Source: Mycobacterium sp. ELW1 (GTDB lineage: Bacteria > Actinomycetota > Actinomycetes > Mycobacteriales > Mycobacteriaceae). From it: a DNA stretch of 64,000 bases. Both the position numbers and the translations under genes were made by a program. Of this stretch, positions 1 through 6,911 are shown one piece after another. Below the pieces are notes generated by a model, which ran no database searches, had not been told where the DNA came from, and saw only the letters and a program-made list of their open reading frames with translations. The stretch spans positions 620,001 to 684,000 of the forward strand of contig NZ_CP032155.1 of the NCBI RefSeq assembly GCF_008329905.1. Direction: 5' to 3'. Numbering within the stretch: the first letter of the stretch is position 1; every line of letters starts with the position of its first letter.

Positions 1-880
1 CGGTTTCTTTTTCGGCGAACTGCACCACTCGGGCCGCCGCGTCGTAGTCGCACGCGCCGGGGGAGCGACCGATCAGCGCGGGCTCGCCGCGCAATCTCAT
101 CCGGGCGCTGGCCCCGACGTAGCTGCCGGGCGGGATCGGCTCGCTGATGCAGTACAGCGTCGGTGCTGCGCCCTGGTCGATGTCATTGCCGAACCGGTCG
201 GCCACCCCCTTGGCCACCGTGTGCGCCAAGGACATCAGCGGTGAATCGGACGTCTGCGTCAGGTTGGAGGCCACCCAGCCGGGATGGACCAGTTGGGTGA
301 CGACGCCGGAGTTGGCGGCGCGCAGCCGCCGGTCGAGCTCCAGGCCCCACAACATCATGACGAGCTTGGAATGGGTGTAGGCGCCCATCGACGTCCACTT
401 GGTGTGACGCAGGTGCATGTCGTCGAGGCGGAGCGTCGCCTGGCGGTGGCCGTCGGAGGAGACGTTGATGATCTGCGAACGCACCCTGGCGAACAGCAGG
501 TTCGTCAGCGCAAACGGGCCGAGCACGTTGGTGCCCAAGGTGGTCTCGAAACCGTCGACCGTTTCGTGGCGCTTGTCGGTCAGTGCTCCGGCGTTGTTGA
601 TCAGGATGTCGACGTCGCCGTCGAGCCGGTCGCCGAAGCCGCGGACCGATGCGAGATCGGCCAGGTTCAGCTCGATCACCTCCGTGGAGCCGTCGATCTC
701 GGCGGCGCGCTGCTCGCCGAGGGCGGTGTTGCGCACGGCCATGATCACGTGGGCACCCGCGCGGGCCAGGGCCCGCGTCGTGCCCAACCCCACACCGTTG
801 GTCGCGCCTGTCACGATGATTCGCTTACCGCTGAGATTGCCGAGCCGGGCCGGCGACCACTGAGTCACGCGGGCGAGCAT
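1..880 (-). CDS. Short-chain dehydrogenase/reductase, 3' end beyond window
   Basis: This is an NAD(P)-dependent SDR of the retinol-dehydrogenase/WWOX-like type, read leftwards and cut by the window edge. The translation begins MLARVTQWSPARL and shows the cofactor loop GATNGVGLG, the NNAG motif (INNAGAL) and YTHSKL, which is the YxxxK active site. ATG at 880 is used; an in-frame GTG at 868 is an equally good start. It diverges from the NTF2/sulfotransferase operon across 60 bp, so the two may share control. Substrate is unknown. The family call is firm from the motifs. Confidence 0.85.
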   Translation of the reverse strand, partial: MLARVTQWSPARLGNLSGKRIIVTGATNGVGLGTTRALARAGAHVIMAVRNTALGEQRAAEIDGSTEVIELNLADLASVRGFGDRLDGDVDILINNAGALTDKRHETVDGFETTLGTNVLGPFALTNLLFARVRSQIINVSSDGHRQATLRLDDMHLRHTKWTSMGAYTHSKLVMMLWGLELDRRLRAANSGVVTQLVHPGWVASNLTQTSDSPLMSLAHTVAKGVADRFGNDIDQGAAPTLYCISEPIPPGSYVGASARMRLRGEPALIGRSPGACDYDAAARVVQFAEKET

Positions 881-911
881 AGCGGCAATTCTGGACAAAC
901 AAGCCCGTCTA

Positions 912-921
912 AGCAATTGCT
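912..921. promoter_or_regulatory. 10-bp perfect palindrome in divergent intergenic region
   Basis: AGCAATTGCT lies in the 60-bp gap between the divergent SDR gene and the NTF2-like gene, 20 bp before the latter's ATG. Its placement suits an operator serving both directions. It resembles only loosely the KstR2-type AAGCAAG...CTTGCTT motif, because the central bases differ. The binding protein is unknown. Confidence 0.3.
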
Positions 922-940
922 CTGCCATCATCCCTAAGAC

Positions 941-1384
941 ATGAGTGACAGTGCGCAAGCGATCACCAACCTCATCTACGTCTATGCCGAACTGATCGAC
1001 GCCGGCGACCTCGACGGAGTCGCCGACCTGTTCGCGTACGGGCGCATCTGCGGCGTGGAGAACGGGCCGCCCGAGACGGTCTTCGAGGGCCGGGACCGGG
1101 TGCGCGGCATGTACGAGATGGCCACCCGCATCTACGAAGACGGCACGCCGAAGACCAAACACAACACCAGCAATGTGCAGCTGTACGTCGACGACGAGGC
1201 CGGCACCGCCCGCAGCAGGTCGTATTACTGCGTCACCCAGGCCACGCCGGAGCTGCCGTTGCAGGTCATCGTCACCGGGCACTATCACGACACCTTCCAC
1301 CGGATCGACGGCCAGTGGTGGTTCGACTCGCGCACCATGTTCGTCGACCAGGTCGGCGACGTGAGCCAGCACCTGAAGTTCTGA
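941..1384 (+). CDS. SnoaL/NTF2-like domain protein
   Basis: A 147-residue single-domain protein with the pattern of the SnoaL-like/NTF2 fold: an N-terminal helix with YAELIDAGDLDGVADLF, then a curved beta sheet ending in the W-W-F segment near residue 125. Members are often ketosteroid-isomerase-like hydratases, dehydratases or subunits of ring-hydroxylating enzymes; the particular reaction cannot be read here. It is the first gene of a four-gene unit, ending 4 bp before the sulfotransferase gene. ATG 941 is the only sensible start. Confidence 0.8.
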   Translation: MSDSAQAITNLIYVYAELIDAGDLDGVADLFAYGRICGVENGPPETVFEGRDRVRGMYEMATRIYEDGTPKTKHNTSNVQLYVDDEAGTARSRSYYCVTQATPELPLQVIVTGHYHDTFHRIDGQWWFDSRTMFVDQVGDVSQHLKF

Positions 1385-1388
1385 GCCG

Positions 1389-2558
1389 ATGGCCGGCACC
1401 TTTGCGATGGCGGGCGTCCTGGCCGATGCGCAGCGCAAGGAAGGACGCAGCGAGTGGGGGCCCGGGGACTTCGAGGAACCGTTGGGCGTCCTGCTCGACG
1501 ACTACCCACGCGCGGGGCTCAACGCGATCGGCGAGCACATCCTGCGATCCGGCATCGTGCACAGCCTCCGCATGCGGCTGCGCACTCAGGCCTGGGTCGA
1601 GCGTCATCCCGAGATCCTGGATGAGCAGATCGAGGCGCCGATCGTCGTCGTCGGGATGATGCGCAGTGGGACCACGCTGCTGCAGCGCCTGCTCGCCGCC
1701 GACACGAGGCTGCACTGTGCCCGCGGCTGGGAGGTGGTGGAGGCTGCGCCGAAACTGGACCACGACTTCGCCGGTACCGACCCGCGCATCGCGATCAGCG
1801 AAGCGCGGGAGAACAAGTCCCGCGAGCTCGCACCCGAACTGTTCGCCATCCATCCGATGTATGCCAGGGAGGCAGAGGAAGAGATCGTCTTCCTGGCCGA
1901 CGCGTTCCTGTCGCATGTTCCGGAGTCCGGTGCCAACCTGCCCAACTACCGATCCTGGCTCAACACCCAGGATTTCGCGCCGGCCTACCGTTATCTGCAC
2001 CGCATGCTGCGATTCCTGCAGTGGCAGCAGCGCCGCCGTGGAATCACCGCCGGGCGCTGGGTGCTGAAATCGCCTGCCCATCTGGGATACCTCGACGCGT
2101 TGCGCGACGAATTCCCGGGCGTACACGTCGTACACATGCATCGCGATCCGCGTACCACCGTCGCCTCCGGTGCCAGTCTCAACGCGACCCTGCACGCCAT
2201 GCACGCTGACGAGGTAGACCCGCGGCGGGTTGGTGCGCAATGGCTGGAGCGGATGGGCTGGACCAACGACCGCGCGATGGCCGTGCGGGACAGTTGGTCC
2301 GACGAGTCGGTGCGGGTCACCGACATTCAGTACGAGGATGCGGTCGCCGACCCGATCGGTCAGGTGCGTCGGGTGTACGACGCCGTCGGGCTGGAGCTGA
2401 CCGACACCGCGGCCGCCGCGATGTCCGGCTGGTTGGCCAGCCGGCCGCGCGAAGTTCCGCGCCCGCCGTACGACCTGGGTGCGTACGGCCTCAGCGACGG
2501 ACAGGTCGATGAACGTTTCTCGTTGTACAACAATCGTTTTCGAAAGGACAACCAATGA
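1389..2558 (+). CDS. Sulfotransferase family protein
   Basis: This 389-residue protein carries the PAPS 5'-phosphosulfate loop as VVGMMRSGTTLLQRLL (about residues 82-97), and VLKSPAHLGYLDAL then VVHMHRDPRTTVAS further on, which fit the 3'-phosphate-binding region of the mycobacterial sulfotransferase family (Pfam Sulfotransfer_3 type). It probably moves sulfate from PAPS to a lipid, sterol or other small hydroxyl acceptor; the acceptor is not evident. It starts 4 bp after the NTF2-like gene and its stop overlaps the next start by 4 bp (ATGA), so translation is probably coupled. Confidence 0.85.
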   Translation: MAGTFAMAGVLADAQRKEGRSEWGPGDFEEPLGVLLDDYPRAGLNAIGEHILRSGIVHSLRMRLRTQAWVERHPEILDEQIEAPIVVVGMMRSGTTLLQRLLAADTRLHCARGWEVVEAAPKLDHDFAGTDPRIAISEARENKSRELAPELFAIHPMYAREAEEEIVFLADAFLSHVPESGANLPNYRSWLNTQDFAPAYRYLHRMLRFLQWQQRRRGITAGRWVLKSPAHLGYLDALRDEFPGVHVVHMHRDPRTTVASGASLNATLHAMHADEVDPRRVGAQWLERMGWTNDRAMAVRDSWSDESVRVTDIQYEDAVADPIGQVRRVYDAVGLELTDTAAAAMSGWLASRPREVPRPPYDLGAYGLSDGQVDERFSLYNNRFRKDNQ

Positions 2559-3817
2559 GTGCCGACGACCCGGTCGCGACACCCTCGCAGCACGAGCAGG
2601 AGCTGGCCGCGCTGGAGCTGACCGAACACCCGACCGTCAAAGAGGCTTACCGGACGGTCGCGGAGAACTGGCTGAGCCGCGCCAAAGCCTCCGACGCCAT
2701 GCGGGAGCGGTTCGACGCCGCGTTCGCCGAAGTGATGTTCTCGGCGGCGGTGTGGTCGTCCAACCAGGACAAGCTGCGGCCCAAGGTCAGCTGCATCACC
2801 CGGCTGGCGCACCCGGTCGGTGATCGGCAGATTCCCGGATCTCGTTGGGGCATCGACAATCCGGACACCGTGTACCGGGTGATCCCGATCTCCGGTGATG
2901 AGCGCTACGAGATCCGCGGACGAGTCGGCGAACACCGAATGACCGAGAACTACTTCACGCTGTGGGACGCCAACATGGGCACCGTGGCCGTGCTCAACGG
3001 TAAGACCATGGACGTCGACAGTGACGGCAGCTACACGATCACCGTGGATTCCGAGCCTGCCAACGGGCGGCGCAACCACGTGCAGACCACTCCCGAGGCG
3101 CACGAGTTCTATATCCGCGATGTGCTCTTGGACTGGGCCAGTGACGATCCCAACCACATCACCGTCGAGCGTCTCGGTGGCGCGCCGGGCACACCGGCCC
3201 GCACCCTCGACGAGCAAGCCGAGGCGACCGCGGCGATGATGGCGTATTTCGCGAACTTCACCGGCAAGCTCAGCCACGGCATCTACAAGATGCCGGCCAA
3301 CCACTTCAACCTGGCCTGGTCGGCGGACAAAGTGGGCGCGATGAAGAATCAGGTGTACGTGATGGGCCGGTTCGACCTCGGCCCGGACGAGACGTTCGTG
3401 GTCAACGTCAACGACGGTGGCGCCGAATACTTCACGGTTCCGCTGAGCAACATTTGGGGCACCACATTGAACATTGTCGACCGCACCGGCAGCCTGAACA
3501 AGGCGCAGTCGGTGCCCAACGACGACGGCAGCTACACCTACGTGATCTCGCCGGTCGATCCCGGGGTGGCCAACTGGATCGACTCGGATGGTCTGCGGGA
3601 AGGTGTGCTCACATTGCGGATGGCGGAGTTCGCCGAGGGCGGTCCGACACCCGATCTCGGCGCGACCGGTCGTGTCGTCCCGCTCGACCGGCTCGACGAC
3701 GAGGAGCCCGGCCTCGCCCGCGTCACCGCCGAACAGCGGGCCGAACAGTTGGCGTCGCGGCGGCAGGCCTATCTGCGCCGGCTACCCGAAGGCACCCCCA
3801 ACGAGAGGACCAACTGA
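2555..3817 (+). CDS. DUF1214 domain-containing protein
   Basis: This 420-residue protein has the look of mycobacterial DUF1214 proteins: a helical N-terminal half, then beta-rich segments with YFTLWDANMG, and GTTLNIVDRTGSLN towards the C-terminus. No signal peptide or membrane span is visible and no catalytic residues are known to me for this family. It overlaps the sulfotransferase gene by 4 bp and the following SDR gene by 1 bp, so all four genes of 941-4644 are likely one transcript acting on one substrate class. Function unknown. Confidence 0.75.
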   Translation: MSADDPVATPSQHEQELAALELTEHPTVKEAYRTVAENWLSRAKASDAMRERFDAAFAEVMFSAAVWSSNQDKLRPKVSCITRLAHPVGDRQIPGSRWGIDNPDTVYRVIPISGDERYEIRGRVGEHRMTENYFTLWDANMGTVAVLNGKTMDVDSDGSYTITVDSEPANGRRNHVQTTPEAHEFYIRDVLLDWASDDPNHITVERLGGAPGTPARTLDEQAEATAAMMAYFANFTGKLSHGIYKMPANHFNLAWSADKVGAMKNQVYVMGRFDLGPDETFVVNVNDGGAEYFTVPLSNIWGTTLNIVDRTGSLNKAQSVPNDDGSYTYVISPVDPGVANWIDSDGLREGVLTLRMAEFAEGGPTPDLGATGRVVPLDRLDDEEPGLARVTAEQRAEQLASRRQAYLRRLPEGTPNERTN

Positions 3818-4644
3818 TGGCACGCTGGCTGGTCACCGGCTGCTCCACCGGCTTCGGACGCGAAATCGCCCGTGCCGCATTGCAAGACGGCAACCAGGTA
3901 CTGGTCACCGCCCGCCGCGCGGACGCCGTGACTGATCTGGTCGACGAGTTTCCGGACCTCGCCGTGGCCGCCGCGCTCGACGTGACCGACACCGATCAGA
4001 TCGCGGCCGCTGTCCGCGCCGCCGACGATGCCTTCGGCGGTGTGGACGTACTGGTCAACAACGCCGGACACGGCTACCTGTCGGCGGTCGAAGAAGGCGA
4101 AGACGCCGAGGTGCGAAAGCTGTTCGAGGTCAACTACTTCGGCTCCGTCGACATGATGAAGGCGGTACTTCCCGCCATGCGGGCCCGCGGTTCGGGGCAC
4201 ATCGTGAACATCTCCTCGATGACCGGTCTGGTGGCCAACCCGCCCAATGCGTACTACTCGTCGACCAAGTTCGCACTGGAGGCCGTCAGCGAGGCGCTGT
4301 CCGCGGAGGTGGCGCCCCTGGGCATCAAGGTGACGCTGATCGAGCCGGGCGCGTTCCGGACCGACTGGGCGTCGCGTTCGATGAAGGAGTCCAGCGCCCC
4401 GATCACCGAGTACGCCGACGTGGCCGCACGTAAGGATCTGATCAAGCAGTTCGCCGACCATCTGCCGGGCGACCCGCGCAAGGTCGCCGACGCTGTTCTG
4501 ATGGTGACCAAGCTGGACGAGCCTCCGCTGCGGCTGCTGCTCGGCCGGGATGTCCTGAAGGCGATGCGGGACAAGATCGCTGCTCTGTCGGCGTCGATCG
4601 ACCAGTGGGAAGCGGTCACCAAGGACGTCAACTTCCCCAGTTAG
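3817..4644 (+). CDS. SDR family oxidoreductase
   Basis: A 275-residue classical SDR with the cofactor loop TGCSTGFGREIA at the N-terminus, NNAGHGY, ISSMTG, and the catalytic pair Tyr147/Lys151 in YSSTK. It oxidises or reduces an alcohol/carbonyl with NAD(P)(H). ATG 3817 is chosen because it overlaps the DUF1214 stop by one base (TGATG); a longer reading frame exists upstream but would run through DUF1214. It is last in the NTF2-sulfotransferase-DUF1214-SDR operon, which hints at work on a hydroxylated, sulfatable lipid or steroid-like compound (inference). Confidence 0.85.
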   Translation: MARWLVTGCSTGFGREIARAALQDGNQVLVTARRADAVTDLVDEFPDLAVAAALDVTDTDQIAAAVRAADDAFGGVDVLVNNAGHGYLSAVEEGEDAEVRKLFEVNYFGSVDMMKAVLPAMRARGSGHIVNISSMTGLVANPPNAYYSSTKFALEAVSEALSAEVAPLGIKVTLIEPGAFRTDWASRSMKESSAPITEYADVAARKDLIKQFADHLPGDPRKVADAVLMVTKLDEPPLRLLLGRDVLKAMRDKIAALSASIDQWEAVTKDVNFPS

Positions 4645-4736
4645 CGGCCCCGGATAAGTGAGGGGCAAACCCTCGCTACCCCATTGCTTTTCATGAATGT
4701 GTGCCGGTAACCGCGATTCGGCTTACGTTTGATCTT

Positions 4737-5897
4737 GTGCAGGACGTTCTTGCCGAGCTTGCGGCGATCTGGCGGACCGGCGGGACAGCCGGGCTGGCCA
4801 CCGTCGTGCGCACGTTCTCTTCGGCGCCTCGACAGCCCGGTGCGGCGATGGTGGTGGCCCCCGACGGAGCCGTCAGCGGCTCGGTGTCGGGCGGGTGTGT
4901 GGAAGGCGCGGTCTACGAATCGGCCACCGACGTCGTCGCCACCGGGGTTCCCCGATTGGAGCGCTACGGGGTCAGTGACGACGACGCCTTTGCGGTCGGG
5001 CTGACGTGCGGCGGGACCCTCGACGTCTTCGTCGAGCCCATCTCGCGCAGCAGTTTTGTTCACCTGGACCGCGTGCTCGACGCCATCGCCGAGCACCGGC
5101 CGGTGGCGGTCGCCACCGTGATCGCCCACCCGAACCGTGAGTGGCTGGGGCGACGGTTGGTCGTCGAACCGGAAAGTGCCGACGGCACTGTAGGTTCGGC
5201 GCGCGCCGATGCCGCCGTGACCGACGACGCCCGCGGCCTGCTGGCGGCAGGTCGCAGCGAGGTGCTCAGCTACGGCCCGGACGGTCAGCGCCGGGGCGAA
5301 GGCATGGAGGTGTTCGTCGCCTGTCACGCGCCGCGCCCCCGGCTGCTGGTGTTCGGCGCCATCGACTTCGCCGCCGCGGTGGCCCAGCAGGGCGCATTCC
5401 TCGGCTATCGCGTGACGGTCTGCGACGCCCGCGGCGTGTTCGCCACACCTGCCCGATTCCACACCGCCCACGAGGTGGTCGTCGACTGGCCGCACCGCTA
5501 TTTGGCCGCCCAGGCGCAGGCCGGGGCGATCGACTCCCGCACCGTGATCTGCGTGCTCACCCATGACGCCAAGTTCGACGTGCCGCTGCTCGAGGTGGCC
5601 CTGCGGCTTGACGTCGGCTACGTCGGGGCGATGGGATCGCGGCGCACCCATGACGACCGGCTGGCTCGGCTGCGCGAGGCAGGCCTGACCGATGCGGAGC
5701 TGAGCAGGCTTGCCAGCCCGATCGGACTGGACCTCGGAGCCCGCACTCCGGAGGAGACCGCGGTGTCGATCGCCGCCGAGATCATCGCTCGCCGATGGGG
5801 TGGCGGGGGGCGTCCGCTGTCGGAGACCGACGGCCGGATTCACCACGACGACGAGCGCGACAGTGCCTCGGTGACAGCGGAATTGAGCGATATCTGA
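4737..5897 (+). CDS. XdhC/CoxI family molybdoenzyme maturation protein
   Basis: A 386-residue XdhC/CoxI-type factor. The N-terminal XdhC domain has VSGGCVEGAVYE with the conserved Cys; the C-terminal Rossmann domain has LLVFGAIDFAAAVA and ends with the family block YVGAMGSRRTHDDRLARL. Family members deliver and sulfurate molybdenum cofactor for xanthine-dehydrogenase/CO-dehydrogenase-type hydroxylases. The GTG at 4737 fits the family N-terminus; an upstream in-frame GTG at 4701 would add 12 unlikely residues. No large, medium or small molybdo-hydroxylase subunit genes lie nearby; the next gene is CoxG-like. Confidence 0.87.
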   Translation: MQDVLAELAAIWRTGGTAGLATVVRTFSSAPRQPGAAMVVAPDGAVSGSVSGGCVEGAVYESATDVVATGVPRLERYGVSDDDAFAVGLTCGGTLDVFVEPISRSSFVHLDRVLDAIAEHRPVAVATVIAHPNREWLGRRLVVEPESADGTVGSARADAAVTDDARGLLAAGRSEVLSYGPDGQRRGEGMEVFVACHAPRPRLLVFGAIDFAAAVAQQGAFLGYRVTVCDARGVFATPARFHTAHEVVVDWPHRYLAAQAQAGAIDSRTVICVLTHDAKFDVPLLEVALRLDVGYVGAMGSRRTHDDRLARLREAGLTDAELSRLASPIGLDLGARTPEETAVSIAAEIIARRWGGGGRPLSETDGRIHHDDERDSASVTAELSDI

Positions 5898-5944
5898 GTC
5901 GCTGGCGGCGCTGCTCTATCACATCAGGGGTCGGTGCAGCGGCC

Positions 5945-5970
5945 CACCACAGGGGGCTGGCAGTGTGGTG
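5945..5970. terminator. Hairpin between xdhC-like and coxG-like genes
   Basis: Perfect 7-bp arms CACCACA and TGTGGTG are separated by 12 bases. There is no T-tract. It could be a weak terminator or an mRNA processing hairpin in the 118-bp gap between the two genes. Confidence 0.3.
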
Positions 5971-6015
5971 CGCAACGAGTTCCGTACCGCACTCGCCACC
6001 GGATGAGGAGAGCCC

Positions 6016-6720
6016 ATGAAGATCGACAACGAGTTCACCGTCAGCGTCCCGATCGCGCAGGCTTGGGCAGTTCTCAGCGATATGGAGCAGGTGGTCCCGC
6101 TGATGCCGGGCGCTGCGCTCACCGGCCAGGAGGGCGACGACTACCTGGGCAAGGTGAAGGTCAAGGTCGGACCGGTCACCAGTGAGTTCAGCGGCAAGGC
6201 GCATTTCGTGGAGCGCGACGAGTCACAGCATCGCGCCGTCGTCGACGGGCGCGGCAAGGAGGCCCGCGGCACCGGCAACGCGGCGGCCGTGGTCGTCCTG
6301 CAACTGCACGAGGCCGGTGACCATACCCGGGTCAGCGTCGAAACCGATCTGAAGATCGTCGGCAAGCTGGCCCAGTTCGGCAGCAGCATGCTGCAACAGG
6401 TGTCGGAGAAGTTGCTCGGGCAGTTCGTCGACGCACTGGAAGCCGAGCTGGCCGCGGGCTCGGAGGTGCCGGAAATCCCCGAGAGCGCTGTCGAAGCCGC
6501 CCTCGACACCCCGGCGACGCCCGGTGCCGCAGGGCTGGGCACCGCGGCGGCGACGGCCGCGCCGCGGGTCGCGCCCGCAGCCACGCCCGCCAAGGAACCG
6601 GAACCGATCGACCTGCTGGCGTTGGCCGGCGGCACGTCGATGACCAAGTACGTGGCGGCCGGCGTCGCCGCCCTGGTGCTGTTGATCCTGATCGCGGTCG
6701 TCAGCCGACGGCGCGACTGA
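6016..6720 (+). CDS. CoxG-like SRPBCC protein with C-terminal membrane anchor
   Basis: Residues 1-150 form an SRPBCC (START-like) domain of the CoxG type, with the family's MKIDNEFTVSVPIAQAW opening and PLMPGAALTG. A Pro/Ala-rich linker follows (about 155-205), then a single transmembrane helix (VAAGVAALVLLILIAVV) and a basic tail, as in CoxG proteins that tether CO dehydrogenase to the membrane. RBS GGAGAG lies just before ATG 6016. Together with the xdhC-like gene it looks like a residue of a molybdo-hydroxylase cluster; the catalytic subunits are missing here. Confidence 0.82.
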   Translation: MKIDNEFTVSVPIAQAWAVLSDMEQVVPLMPGAALTGQEGDDYLGKVKVKVGPVTSEFSGKAHFVERDESQHRAVVDGRGKEARGTGNAAAVVVLQLHEAGDHTRVSVETDLKIVGKLAQFGSSMLQQVSEKLLGQFVDALEAELAAGSEVPEIPESAVEAALDTPATPGAAGLGTAAATAAPRVAPAATPAKEPEPIDLLALAGGTSMTKYVAAGVAALVLLILIAVVSRRRD

Positions 6721-6797
6721 CCTCACCGGTGTCGCCGCGCCTCTGCCAGTGAGACGTAGGTGCCTGACTTGCTGCGGGGGCAGGCTTTTGTCGGACG

Positions 6798-6826
6798 TTG
6801 ACTAGATACAATCATGCCGGTATGTT
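6798..6826 (+). promoter_or_regulatory. Promoter with spaced inverted-repeat operator (site A)
   Basis: A -35 TTGACT (6798-6803) and -10 TATGTT (6821-6826) are separated by exactly 17 bp. The spacer and flank hold AGATAC-N10-GTATGT (6804-6825), one of five copies of the same 22-bp motif found at 6804, 15923, 17066, 20360 and 21078. A repressor bound here would block RNA polymerase. It drives the secreted beta-propeller gene starting near 6912 (or at GTG 6858). Confidence 0.55.
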
Positions 6827-6911
6827 TTTGCGATGTCCGTCACAGCGGGATACCGACGTGACGTACGCCATACCCCAGGGCGACGGCGCCCTTCGAGATT
6901 GGACTACGTCA

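Noticed and set aside
912..921. Palindrome AGCAATTGCT considered as a KstR2 operator
   Set aside because: The central AAG...CTT bases of that motif are missing; kept only as an unassigned palindrome.
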